NCBI GenBank assembly: GCA_003313425.1
Contig: NHZP01000010.1
Coordinates: forward strand, 310,001 to 374,000
Source of the DNA: Pseudopyrenochaeta lycopersici
Taxonomy: Eukaryota > Ascomycota > Dothideomycetes > Pleosporales > Pseudopyrenochaetaceae
DNA length: 64,000 nucleotides
Direction: 5' to 3'
The notes below the pieces were generated by a model. The model was not told the DNA's origin. It ran no database searches and worked only from the letters and a program-made list of their open reading frames with translations. A program made the position numbers and the translations under genes. Shown here one piece after another: positions 12,091-23,032 of the stretch. Position 1 is the stretch's first letter, and each line of letters begins with the position of its first letter.

Positions 12091-12573
12091 TACGATCTTG
12101 AGCATCATGTTCGTACATCTGTATATCTACTTAGAGGTCAGCGCTATTACTCAAGCAAGGAGCGACATGCTAAACTTCGAGCTTATCGAAATAAACAACT
12201 TTATTGTACTATTGGGTGTCGAAAGTTTGATGGCCATTTGGCTTGTCTCTATCACGCAGCGCGCGAAGTTAACAAATTCCTCTCGAACGATCGCAGGGAT
12301 ACCATTTATGGTGAGTGCAATCAAGTTCCTACCACTTTTGACTACTGTAAAGTTCAAATAGCGATTATGGACGAATTTACCGACAAGTACGCTACGAACA
12401 ACCCTGAAATTAACCAAAGGATAGAGGACTTGCGCAAAAATTCTAACAACTCGTCATCGGTCTATTTAGCACACGAACTAGATTTTTTTGGCTTGGCGAA
12501 AGAAAAGATCGTCAGATCTTGCATGGTCCCAATGTCGAAGGAGGAAAGGGTGTGGATCGACAAGAAACTTTAA
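12091..12573 (+). CDS. Possible orphan exon of an unrecognised gene
   Basis: A frame free of stops runs from 12091 to TAA at 12573 without an initiating ATG near its start. It begins directly after GTGTAG, a good splice acceptor, which suggests an internal exon. A likely 42-nt intron sits at 12311-12352 (GTGAGT...AAAG, phase kept). The spliced product would be about 146 residues, with DEFTDKYATNNPEINQ and LAHELDFFGLAKEKIV. Composition is mixed and protein-like, but I recognise no family. An upstream ATG frame at 11881 could be a first exon, yet its phase does not join cleanly. It may be a decayed gene or a young lineage-specific one. Confidence 0.3.
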   Translation, partial: YDLEHHVRTSVYLLRGQRYYSSKERHAKLRAYRNKQLYCTIGCRKFDGHLACLYHAAREVNKFLSNDRRDTIYGECNQVPTTFDYCKVQIAIMDEFTDKYATNNPEINQRIEDLRKNSNNSSSVYLAHELDFFGLAKEKIVRSCMVPMSKEERVWIDKKL

Positions 12574-14440
12574 TTGGGAGTCAAGCCAAGATTGGTGACG
12601 ACAAAACTGCTTGAGCTACTCTAATTCTGTATGACAGCTGAAGTCAAGAGCTTGACGGTGAAGAGTAGTATGTGTAGTGGACATAGAGCGAATGGTGGTC
12701 GTACGAGAGAGAGGCGTGCACTTGACATGATGGGAAATAACAGTTAAGATCTGGACAAGATTGCTGTGATTGATATCTTCCTCTATATTAAGATCTTACT
12801 TGGATCAATTTAAGCATAATTCAAGCTCGAAATGCGGGCGAAAGCACCCTATTGTCACGCATGTCAAGAAAGAAAGACTCTGCATCAGAACGCGATAACA
12901 AGCGAGCTTTGACACAGCTATCAAAGCCTCTCGTCAGTACGATACTATTAAGAGGAGATTTTAGATTTCGATGTTGGCCAAAGACCATTTATCAGCGCAG
13001 ATATGTCTCGCATGCGTCATGCCGAACTACCCGGTGAGCCCTATGAGCTTCTTTCACCAACCCCAGCCCTGGTCTGCAGAGCATACGCAAGAGACCCACA
13101 ATTCTGTCTTGGCGAAATGATGCTGCCATGTTTCACGAAGCCAGGTTATGCTAGCAATACAAGAGATAATCTTCCCTGCGCCATATCGGCGAAGGCAATC
13201 ACCAATTCCCATCCAGTTTGCACATTTCATGCTACAATATCTCGCCGTACGACATCGCTCAACGTCAACTTAATCGCTGCATGCATGCGAAGTCACCCAT
13301 ACAACACTGCAAAGTCTATCTATTTAATCAGAGCCATGGAAATCCAACCAACCAAGCCAAATCCAAATGCCATACCTGCACCTACAAGAGGCTCGCGGTC
13401 TAAACTTCTGTCCACAAACTTCAAGAATTTCCTCAGCAAGCCGGCTATCACACATCCGCAAAAAGCGTTGACAGTGCAACTTTGGAACGCTGAACAGAAA
13501 GGGAAGATATCCTCGAGTTCGAGGCAAACCGATTGGGATGATGGAGTGAGCAGAAATGAGGATACCCCGGAGACGAGCGACACGTCAGGGGAGCGAATCA
13601 AGGCAGATAACATGTAAACATGTAATATGTGAGAAAGCGTAGCGTCGTTCAAGGAGGGAGTGCGCCAAAATTTGGATTCACAAACGTGTAAGGATAAACA
13701 TAACATATTAGGCAATCTAGTTTGAAAGAATGTATGGAGCGAGGTTGAATATGGCCATTGGATCAGCTATGGAAGAAAGTATGCTCTGGATGCACCTCTA
13801 GGAATGCTACATACAGAGTTATTTTTCCATCATAGGCCAGGTACTGACATTCACAAATATATTCTTGGACATGTGTAGATCGCATTAACCTTTTCTTTTT
13901 AAAAAATGAACTATGCTCTGCGTGCAGCCAAAGTCCACCTTGCATTAGGGAGATATTATCGGTACAGGATGCAATAAAACGTTATTTAAGACGTTTCATG
14001 TTACATTGATCAACGTCAAGTATTCGTAGTAAAATACAGAGTGCTTCTATAAGGATTGCCTGTGGGAAAATTCCGACATAGGCAATAAACAGTTATCATT
14101 GCGTCAGCTTTAAGAGCTGCCAATTTATATGTAAAACATTACCATCCCATCCACTTCATCGGCATTTCACCAATCCAGCAGCAACAGATATGCTTTTGCA
14201 CACTCTTGTGCTTATCGTATAACTCCATGGCCGAACCATGTCAATGAAGAAAGTGATCGTAGCAAGCGCAAGGTATATATGCAAGGAGTGTCCGGTCTAC
14301 CGACCAAAAGCCACCCCATCTATGCTCATCCATGTCGTAAGGAAGTCATATCATGAAGTAGGCCATCTAATAAGGGTGAAGGAATGTGTTGAAGCGGGGA
14401 CGATATACAAAGAACGTCTCATAATGTCTCCAATCCCCGC
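12574..14440. other. Intergenic, one unverified open frame
   Basis: An uninterrupted 204-codon plus-strand frame at 13003-13617 begins with ATG but has no recognisable domain, signal peptide or biased structure. A competing minus-strand frame (13320-13715) ends in a Gly-rich hydrophobic stretch, GAGMAFGFGLVGW. Neither is convincing as a gene. The rest is the 3' flank of the proline-rich protein gene. Confidence 0.4.
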
Positions 14441-15576
14441 TTAAGCCAATGCAGCGATGGCGACAGCACCAGCCAAGAAGGCAACGAAGGGCTTGTTGGA
14501 GCCGGCGGCACCAGTGAACTCCGGAGGCGCAGAGGTCACAGCGGCAGGTGGTGCCGGAACGGGAGTCGATGCCGGTGGGGGCGCTGGGACCGGAGTGGAT
14601 GCTGGGGGCGCTGGCTTATGAGATGAAGGAGCGACTGGTGGCGGTTTGGGAGCCTCTGAGGATGGCTTGGGGGGAACCGGGGCGTAAGATGAGGGAGCCG
14701 GTGGAGGAGGCTTGGGAGCCTCGCTCGTAGGTTTAGGAGGAGGATACTGCGTAGTAGGCTTTGGGGGAGGTGGGGGAGGAGCGCTGCTCTCAGGGCAGGG
14801 AGTGCTCGAGGGCTTTGGTGGGGGCTTCTCCGAAGACTTTGGTGGATGAGGGTAGTCGGTGGTAGGCTTAGGTGGTGGTGGTGGAGGCGGAGTGCTGCTC
14901 TCAGGGCAGGGAGTGCTTGAGGGCTTTGGTGGTGGGTGAGGCGGGTAGTCAGTAGTTGGCTTTGGGGGCGGCTTCTCCGAAGACTTTGGCGGCGGGTGAG
15001 GATAGTCTGTGGTAGGCTTAGGCGGTGGTGGTGGAGGTGGAGTGCTTTCAGGGCAAGGAGTGCTTGAGGGCTTTGGTGGTGGGTGAGGCGGGTAGTCAGT
15101 AGTTGGCTTTGGAGGAGGCTTCTCCGAAGACTTTGGTGGCGGGTGAGGATAGTCTGTGGTAGGCTTAGGCGGTGGTGGTGGAGGCGGAGTGCTCTCGGGG
15201 CAAGGAGTGCTCGAGGGCTTTGGCGGCGGGTGAGGAGGATAATCAGACGGTGGTGGGTGAGGAGGGTAATCGGACGGTGGTGGGTGAGGAGGGTAATCAG
15301 ACGGTGGTGGGTGAGGAGGATAGTCAGAGGGCGGCGGGTGAGGAGGATATTTCGAGGTTGGCGGAGGTGGAGGAGGGGGAGGAGTGCTCTCAGGGCAAGG
15401 AGTGCTCTCGGGCTTGGCCACGTACTATGGCATGTTAGGATCAGGTATCTCAACAGATCAATCATCTAGTAACATACAGAGGGCGTGGGCGCTGGCTTGT
15501 AGTCGTCCTTATATTCACCATAAGGGGCAGCGATGACTGTGGCCACAAGGGCCAACAGCGTGATAGAGGCCTTCAT
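14441..15576 (-). CDS. Proline-rich GPI-anchored cell-surface protein
   Basis: Two exons, 15478-15576 and 14441-15424, with a 53-nt intron, give 360 residues. The N-terminus MKASITLLALVATVIAAPYG is a clear signal peptide with cleavage near residue 17. The centre is almost entirely Pro, Ser, Thr and Lys: four SDYPPHPPP units, then two full and one partial copies of a 49-residue block containing TPCPES, KPTTDYP and KSSEKPPP. Each TPCPES keeps one Cys, which could cross-link chains. The C-terminus (GAAGSN, then KPFVAFLAGAVAIAALA at the end) is a textbook GPI attachment signal. The protein is therefore exported and probably held at the membrane or wall as an extended, O-glycosylated, extensin-like rod. 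The domain type is certain; its biological role is not known from sequence. Confidence 0.85.
14809..15351 (-). repeat. Coding tandem repeats in the proline-rich protein
   Basis: The DNA encodes two nested repeat types. A 27-bp unit (SDYPPHPPP) is present four times near 15225-15351. A 147-bp unit (49 residues starting KPSSTPCPES) has two near-identical full copies and a shortened third. Near-identity at the DNA level suggests recent expansion or homogenisation. Confidence 0.85.
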
Positions 15577-17986
15577 CCTGGCTTGGACAACGAATGGAGA
15601 GGGTCCGAACGATAGGAAGGGGTGAAAGGGATTGGGTTCAAACGAAAGTAGCAAAGCAACCGTAGCGAGAGAGTTGCTGCTTGTGAGGCTAAAGGGGAGG
15701 ACTTTATGGCAGGTTGAGGTTTACGAAGTGGAGAGCAAGGCGATCATAATATGCTCCCTCGGGGAGGACCAGCCTTCTGGTTTGACCAGCCCATGGCTCG
15801 CCAACGGCAGTGTTGCATACGCCAAGAAAAATCTGGAGGGATCTCCGAAGTCGTTCTCTATACTAGTGGGTGAAGAAAGTTACCTTCGGCATAGTGTGTT
15901 CTCGTAAAACATGGGCCGAACTACACTGGCATGGAGTGAGACTTGCTTAGAATGGCAAGCGCATTGCAGCCCAGCCAGCATGTTAGTAGGCCAATGGTGC
16001 CCTGGCAACTGATCAGAGTCGGGTCCAGGGACCAATAGAATTTCGGAAGCCGGCGGGATGCATGGGGTTTGCTGGGATGAGCTGTGCGTAAGCAATTGGG
16101 TGAACACCACGTCCAGCCTCTTCATGCACTCCAGCCTGCGTCGACCGTGAGCATTGCAGCCGTTTCCCAGCCAGCGTACCAGACTTTGCGTGATATACCG
16201 GTGAGTTGACCCAGATAACTTGACTTGCACGATTCCACGAACGTGTCTGCCATCCTGCTTCCATGGTTCGGGCTCGTAGCTTTCTTTTGGAGTGCCGAAA
16301 ATGAAACCAATGAGCAAAGCATTCGTATCTAAGTAGCAAACATGCACGAAGCGGATAGCGCCTATGATGCAATGGCCGCCATCGAACTGACCGTTGCCCC
16401 GGCAGGGGTGCAAAACGATTAGACCTCGTGCGTTGCCGTTGGCGAACAGACCGGTCGCAAGCCTCAAAAGCTTGGTGGCTATCATTAGTATCACGATGGC
16501 GATCCAAGGAATCCTTCACTAGGTACAATTCGCACGTTATTGCGACTTGCCCAGTTCAGCGCAGGGTCGTGGTGAAATCAATAACATCGAAATGTTGTAT
16601 ATACGACATCATCGCGCCCATTACGCCCGCTTACATTCAGCACACGACACGCGCCACTTGAGCACACATGGCGCAGACGGCTCTCGTGTTCCATACCGGA
16701 GGAGTGTCCGTGGGCTGGTTGCTATCGCGATGGCTGGGTGGGGATGTTGACCGCGCCAGTCGCAACCAATATGATTTTGGATGACTGTGACTTTCGATGG
16801 GCTACGGCAGGCGACTAATAGGATCGTTCGCAGGGATAAATATCGAAAGACCAGGAAGGTTGGCAACATGAGCGGTGTGGTGTGATGTGGTTGGCGGGCT
16901 GAGCGACGGCCTCGTTCCCGGCTTTCTCTCGAAACACTCGCTTGTAGTTACTACCCCGCGCCGTCTTCTACTATGATATCATTGATATTCTTGTTTGAAG
17001 CTGGCCATTTCGAGTAATGTTTGGGACTTTTCGCAGTTGCACCGCTGTGAAATTCACTGGCGTGCCATTCAAAGATTGTACCTGAAGTTCCTGCAGAAGC
17101 TGCCGCTGCCATACAGTAGGGAGCTAATCGCGGCTTATCAAGAGCCAGTCGTATGTGAAAAGACGGCCGACATGCACTTACCATCGTAAAAAGAACGCAG
17201 CCATTCCTATTAGACTGCATTGGTCGACAGTAGTTTTTTTATGCTTTGACGAACCGGAATACAGCACGCTGATGCTTTGGGGTAACAGAGCACGATACCA
17301 ATTTTTCACTCGTTGGCTTGAACCCCCGCATGAAAATCCTACCGTCAGCGTTCTCCACCTCCCCACTTTCGCAGGTGCGGGGAGTCCCATTGCCGACATT
17401 TATAAGGAAAGATTTGTTGAAAGTCGATATGGGTTCGATGGCAGGCTGCCTGGAAATTTTTTTGCGAAGTCAATATTGTTAGGCCCTAAATGCGGTCCCT
17501 TCGGTTTCCCGTTGTTGACGGCCCTCACCGGCAGCCAACCAAGGAACGAAGAGCTCCAGAACTATTTTCAACGCTCCGCCATGTCATTATCGGCGTCATC
17601 GCCCAGATAAACGTTTTGGAAGGTACGCTTTGCTTTTCGCCTTGCGCCATGGACTTATCATCGATTACAAGAAACCCTGCTTGATACCCTGTCATCCGTC
17701 ATAGGGCAGGCAGGAATATTGAAAGCGCCGCATCGGTGTTATCGATAGCGTCTAGAAGTGCATGCACGATCCAGGATGTAGTGCGTTATCGTGGGTCAGC
17801 ATTAGGCATCGACGGCTTAGCTGTGTGTGTGACCATCCTGTTGCATCGCGGGCTAAATTGAATGCGCTGGCTTGGACGATGTTCGCGTTTATTGATTTTG
17901 ATAGCAACGGCGCTAATAATTCCACGAGAGCACAGAGCGCCGGCAATGAGGACGGACACTGGACGACCGTAACGCTGTCACGTCGA
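15577..17986. other. Intergenic, no supported gene
   Basis: Begins with the promoter of the proline-rich protein gene. Several overlapping open frames of 60-200 codons on both strands (for example 15880-16494 minus and 17155-17610 plus) lack recognisable domains, signal peptides or credible splice partners. I treat them as chance. Confidence 0.55.
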
Positions 17987-20049
17987 CTACTCATCATCAT
18001 CGCTGTCAGTGCCGCTGTCCCAACCTTCATCGTACTCTTCGGCAAGGACCTGCAGGCCATTGCAGAGTGTTTCTCTTTCTTCTATCCCCACTAATCGCCT
18101 GACAATTTGTTCCACCGCCCGTATCTGATTCGCGACCGCTGTGCTGGTCGTAAGCCCAGCATGGACAGCGAGCTTGGTAGCGTGACCGGATCCTACATTG
18201 AAAATTGATGACGGGAAGCTGTCAAGGAGAGGAAAGAGTATCGGCGCGGTATACCTGAGAGATGTTAGTGCGAACTCGGCGTCCCGTATTCTAGTCAATA
18301 GCTCGCAACCAGTGTCGATCTCCGCTCGTAAGAGTGGCGATAAAAGAACATCGTCGTTGTTTGTCCCGTAACTTCTCGTGTCCCGTAATAACTCGGAATG
18401 AGGCCAAAATCGATAACACCAGCTGCTTGGGAACGTACCTTTGCAACGCTGGCCCTTGACCGAATCTGTCATGACGATCACGCCCCTCGACATTGTCAGA
18501 TAGCCACCAGTCTCCCCGGGAAGTTTCCGTTCTGCCGAAAATGTGCTCTTTCTTGTTTGGCCTTCTGGAAGCGACCTTGTAGTCCCGCGTGAAGACATCA
18601 ATGTCGAAATTGCTCAACTTGTCATCACCTTCGCTTGTGCGTTCTGAAATTGTGGTGCCTACTTTTTCTGCAGAAGCGATCTCTTCCGAAACCTTTTCAG
18701 AGAGAACATCTGGGTCTGCAATGCTCACTCCAAACTTGGCTATACGTCTTTTGCCAGTACTGTTGATTGCGTCTTCAAGGTCTGGGAATGTACCTCGTCC
18801 AGCTATGGAAGTTCTCAACCGAGACGAGATCGTCATGCTTTCTAAGCCTACACTCTGCAATGCAGCGATATGCCACGGTGATGTTGTATCCATTGACAGA
18901 TATTCCGGGGCCTTGGCTGGACTGTTAGACATTGGTATATACACTGATGACTGCTCGCCAAGGATTTGGAGTGATCGTGAAGAGTTTGTAATTTGCTGCA
19001 AGCGTCTCTCCTACAACATGTCAGTTATCACGAACCATTTACCAGTGTCAATCGAGAAGACATACCCGAGAAATGGTTGTGTTCGCACCATGGTCTCCCA
19101 AACCCCAAGTCCACATGCTTAACTTCCCGTACTCATCTCTTAACCTCTCAAGCCACCCTGATGCCCACCCGCCCCAGGCATCATCGACGCCAGTGAAGAT
19201 TTGAAGACCTTGAATTCCATCACACTCTTCAATGAACGGCCGTAGGTCTCTGTCGACTAAATCTACTTCCCTCTCAAGCTTCTCAAAAAGCTCCATGCCA
19301 ATCTCCCAACTCTCAAACGGCATCAATTTGTCGTTGACTTCAAACTCAGACAACTGAACAATTGATTTGGGGTGATAGTAGACTCGACTGTAGTCTGACC
19401 AATATCGAACGTTTGAGGTGCTCAACGGCGGCGGATCCAAACCAGCATCGAGATGTTTTTGATACGATGACTGTGGGATAGCTTTGGCGGCGCGCTGGAT
19501 GACTGGCTTGGATGGCCATATTCCATTCTGGTCAAGTATACTTCGATCATCTTCAGGCTCATACAGTGCATTGATCTTTCTCATGCTCCCAAAAGCCCCT
19601 TTCAGATCATATATCAGCGTTCTCGGAGTGAAGGTTTCGGATCCATCTGGGGCGACGCCCGGTCGGAATAAAATATCATGGTTGACGGGCGACTCTGCTT
19701 CAGGCGGATAAGTGAAATATGATTCCTTGCACGAATGTCAGACGATAACAGTAATTGAATGCTTTCAGAGCGGGGAAATGCGATATTTTGGAATGAGGTC
19801 AGGACCCTTGATATGCGGAAAGCACAGCGATGACCAAGCGAAGAGTACGCGGCCTCCCCACCCACAGTTGCCGAGTTCAGCCCCAGACGTGCATTAGAAC
19901 AGACCATAAAAGGGTACGGTGACTCCGACACGAAGTCTTTGACAGCGAATGAGGGGACGATGAGGCAGTGCACTCACCTGTGTATTCCAAAAGTGTGTCC
20001 CAAGGTAGTTGCTCTGTTGACCGAACTGCAGGGTCACGATTTCGTGCAT
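17987..20049 (-). CDS. DML1: Misato/DML1-type tubulin-related protein
   Basis: Four exons: 19978-20049, 19066-19725, 18439-19010 and 17987-18374, giving 563 residues. The start [20 protein letters not shown] is the tubulin-like N-terminal segment with the nucleotide-loop-like QQSNY. It is followed by [31 protein letters not shown] and the long conserved block [14 protein letters not shown] through [20 protein letters not shown], all hallmarks of Misato segment II and Tubulin_3. The C-terminus ends in an acidic run (GTDSDDDE). In yeast DML1 is essential and needed for mitochondrial DNA partitioning; animal Misato affects mitochondrial morphology and spindle behaviour. The first intron is long for this genome (252 nt) with an AAG acceptor, so exon 1 is the least certain splice, though the joined protein fits the family. 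Confidence 0.93.
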
Positions 20050-20793
20050 GTCGTCAGCAAGTCTTTACCTGGAAGCTGATTCTTAATTACACAATGGTTG
20101 ACCAACAAGAGGGGAAACAGATGGATTTGTTGTTGAGAAATTGTCGAGTTTGTATAAGATGAAAAAAAGCGATTTGATGAGGTCAAGCTTTGATAGTTGC
20201 CCCGCACGTGAACTCGCGTTCTGGGAAAGAGCCAACTGTGATGCTGCCGACACACGCGACTTCCGAGATTTCCATGTCCTCTGTATGCTAGTCATATGAC
20301 CTTGACCCTATCGTCTGTCAGGGATTTGCACTTGATCCAAATCTGTAGCTAAAATTGTCCCACTCCAGACGCTTCCCATTCCTGTTCATCCGCGATGGCG
20401 ACTTGAAGACGGTGATATCCATAGCACATACTCCTTGCCCTGACACAATTGAAACCGGGTTGATCGGCACGCAATTGTGCAAATCATACAGGATTCAAAC
20501 GTATACCAAGGCCAGCTATGGCAATGTGCACCTTGTGAATACAAGACAACCCTTGTGCTCCTATGCGCTCATGTCGATAAGCTTGTCATGAGTGAAGGAA
20601 ATCAACACTCCCTCGAACGCTACGCCAATCCACCATTATGTGGCTGGGATTCAGTTTGGATCTCGACGAAGTCAATGACCCCGTCCGCCAGGGCTTACAA
20701 ATATGGCTTCAGATCAACGTTGAGGGATAGCCCAACCTTGTCATGTCCGAATAGCCATATTTTACGCTGAAAGGTGCTTAGCACTCGGTCGGA
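20050..20793. other. Intergenic between DML1 5' and SAP18 3' ends
   Basis: Holds the DML1 promoter and the SAP18 3' UTR. No gene is visible beyond short chance frames. Confidence 0.6.
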
Positions 20794-21645
20794 CTACCAT
20801 CGTCCTCGTCCTCTGCCACGATCACGCCAATCACCACCATCTCCACCTCCTCTGCCTCCTCCTCGTCCTCGACCATACCCGGGCTCTCGGTCTGGTAATG
20901 CCTCTCCTCTTCTCCATTCGCCCCCAGGTACTCCTTCGCTTGGTCTCCTTTCATCGAATCGTCCTCCTCGTCCTCCCCTTCCGTAGCCTCCGTAGTCGCC
21001 TCGTCCACCAAAGCCGTTTTCTCTACCACGTCCGCCGTACGATCCTGGTGGAGGTCCTCTGCCAGGTCCGGAAAGTGGAGGAGGTGCTGCTGGTACTCCA
21101 CCGTCTGGCAGTGGTGGAAGGATTGCGCATGCTATGTAGTCACCAATTAGAAACTTCACATCGGCCAGAGTCCTGTCAGGGTCTCCATCAAGCTGTTTCA
21201 AAGCCTCCGCAACAATTGAACCATTTTCCGTGTCCATGGCGGTATCCGCATTTCCTGTGCGAGCGCCTACAATAACTGACCCTATGTCTCGTGAATTGTA
21301 ACGCCCAGGTGCGCCGGGCCTATTAGAGCCTTGTATGTCTGGATATACGAGGCGGAATGCGATGCGCGACCCAGCGTAAGGTTGTGGAAGTAAAGTTGGC
21401 ACAGCGGAGAGGAGTAACTTGCATAGTTCGCGGAGGCTACAACTCTGCCAGGTATATATTTGGACATTGGTCGGTAGTCGTGGAAGCGTTGGGTCAAACT
21501 CATCTAGTCTGCGGGCATTAGTATACTGTCCAAAGAAAGATCAAATGCCTACCTACCTGTGGAAAGAGCCCTGCTTGAAGAATAGCCGTAACAGGAACGG
21601 CGTTGTCGTTTGCCGATCGATCTTCAAGGGAGCTGGTGCGGCCAT
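20794..21645 (-). CDS. SAP18: SAP18 histone-deacetylase/ASAP complex subunit with RGG tail
   Basis: Two exons, 21557-21645 and 20794-21508 (48-nt intron), give 267 residues. The fold region starts with PFLLRLFFKQGSFHRLDEF, then VQIYTWQSCSLRELCKLL, and continues to SRIAFRLVYPDIQGSN and FLIGDYIACAILPP, a full match to the ubiquitin-like SAP18 domain (about residues 10-165). SAP18 joins Sin3/HDAC repressors and, with RNPS1 and Acinus, the ASAP splicing-linked complex. From about residue 172 the protein adds a Gly/Arg-rich tail (GGRGRENGFGGRGDYGG and the terminal GRGRGRW) of RGG type, suggesting direct RNA binding and arginine methylation. It is divergent from PRP18, with 298 bp between start codons. 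Confidence 0.95.
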
Positions 21646-21943
21646 GACGAAACTTGGCGTATTGTGTTGGAACCAATAGTCGTACAGTGGCGCAGATAGT
21701 CAATCAGTACGCACTGCGATTATAATCGCCGAAAGCAAGAATTCAAGAGTGACGTAGGGCGTGCAGTCTAGTAAAAGATAGGTGATTGCCAGGGAGTTAA
21801 AGGACGCGACGCGGAGAGCTCCCGCTAGCGCCGCGCCTCGGTAAAACTAATGCGCCGGAGAGTGAATCTTGAAGTCGTTCCGTTCTTTCACTCTCCTATC
21901 GTCCACAAAGCCGACAACACGCACGAACACTTTACTCGCCAAC
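21646..21943. promoter_or_regulatory. Shared divergent promoter of SAP18 and PRP18
   Basis: 298 bp separate the two ATGs, so both promoters and 5' UTRs must overlap here. Co-regulation is possible but cannot be shown from sequence. Confidence 0.6.
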
Positions 21944-23032
21944 ATGGACTTCGCAAAGCTCATGTCCGCGCACATCAAGAAGGGCAAGGACACAGCCTCA
22001 ACCACAGAATCGAATGAGAAGAAATACCTTAAGCGCAGTGAGGTCGAAGCGCAACGGCAAGCCGCATATATTGCCGAACAAGAAGCTGCTGAGAGGGCAC
22101 GACGAGAGCGGTCGGCAAAGAAACGGAAAGCGGAAGAAGCAGAGGCGGAGAAAGAAGCCGAACGACGCGAGAAGCGACTACGATTAGCTGAAGAATCAAA
22201 ACGAAGGCGCGAGGAGGAGGAAGATGCAGAAGAGCGAAAGAGAAGGAAACGCCTAGGCTTACCAGACCTTCCACCGAAGAAGAAGGAGGGGGAGGATGAG
22301 GACACCTCAGTTCCGGAGGAGGAAGACATTGAAGACAAAGAACTGGTCGCAAAGTTGCGAGCGCTTGATGAACCAGCGCGTCTGTTTGGCGAAACTCACA
22401 AGCAGCGCCTAAAACGATATAAGAAGCGCATCGGCGCAGATAGTCTGGCGGCCATTATGACAGACGGCCCAATACCTACCACTCTACAGTTAGTGCCTGG
22501 TAAAGACATGCTCGTAAAATCCAAAGTACCTAAGGACAAGGACGGCCGAGAGTTTCTCTTTAGACAACTTGCAAGCTACTTCACTATGCTGCTCAAGGAG
22601 TGGGAAATCACGCTCGCATGCAGAGATGACGATGTCAAGGAGAGCTATCAGGGCAAACAAGCCTACGCTGCTATGGTACAAGCACGCGAGAACATGCGTC
22701 CACTCTTCAAAAAACTCGAGAAGTTCGACTTGCCAGACAGTGTCCTCGATCCAGTTGTCGAGATCGTACACGCAGCGCAGGCACGACGCTACGTTGATGC
22801 AAACGATGGTTACCTGAGGCTCAGTATCGGCAATGCTGCGTGGCCTATTGGTGTCACCATGGTGGGTATACACGAGCGCAGTGCAAGAGAGAAGCTGCAT
22901 GAGAGCGACAAGAATGCAGCGCATATCATGAGTGACGAGATGACGCGGAAGTATCTGCAGAGCATTAAGAGGTGTCTCAGCTTTGCACAGACAAGATGGC
23001 CTCCAACGGATCAGCTGCAACTAATGGGTTGA
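21944..23032 (+). CDS. PRP18: Pre-mRNA splicing factor Prp18
   Basis: A single exon of 362 residues. It starts MDFAKLMSAHIKKGK, then has a highly charged Lys/Arg/Glu helix (about residues 25-115). An SFM/Prp4-like motif follows at about 134-165 (LRALDEPARLFGETHKQRLK), then the all-helical Prp18 domain from about 203 (FRQLASYFTMLLKEWE) to 350, including the conserved loop DGYLRLSIGNAAWPIGVTMV. Prp18 acts with Slu7 in the second catalytic step of splicing, stabilising 3' splice-site choice. I chose the ATG at 21944 because the in-frame sequence before it is not family-like. Confidence 0.95.
   Translation: MDFAKLMSAHIKKGKDTASTTESNEKKYLKRSEVEAQRQAAYIAEQEAAERARRERSAKKRKAEEAEAEKEAERREKRLRLAEESKRRREEEEDAEERKRRKRLGLPDLPPKKKEGEDEDTSVPEEEDIEDKELVAKLRALDEPARLFGETHKQRLKRYKKRIGADSLAAIMTDGPIPTTLQLVPGKDMLVKSKVPKDKDGREFLFRQLASYFTMLLKEWEITLACRDDDVKESYQGKQAYAAMVQARENMRPLFKKLEKFDLPDSVLDPVVEIVHAAQARRYVDANDGYLRLSIGNAAWPIGVTMVGIHERSAREKLHESDKNAAHIMSDEMTRKYLQSIKRCLSFAQTRWPPTDQLQLMG

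Noticed and set aside
13003..13617. 204-codon ATG open frame, plus strand
   Set aside because: No domain, signal or splice support, and an equally open frame lies on the opposite strand; recorded only in the intergenic note.
15880..16528. Two long overlapping minus-strand frames (204 and 171 codons)
   Set aside because: They overlap each other in different frames, show no recognisable motifs and are as expected in GC-balanced intergenic DNA.
17155..17610. 151-codon plus-strand frame
   Set aside because: Composition is unremarkable, no homologous motif is seen, and no promoter or splice context was found.
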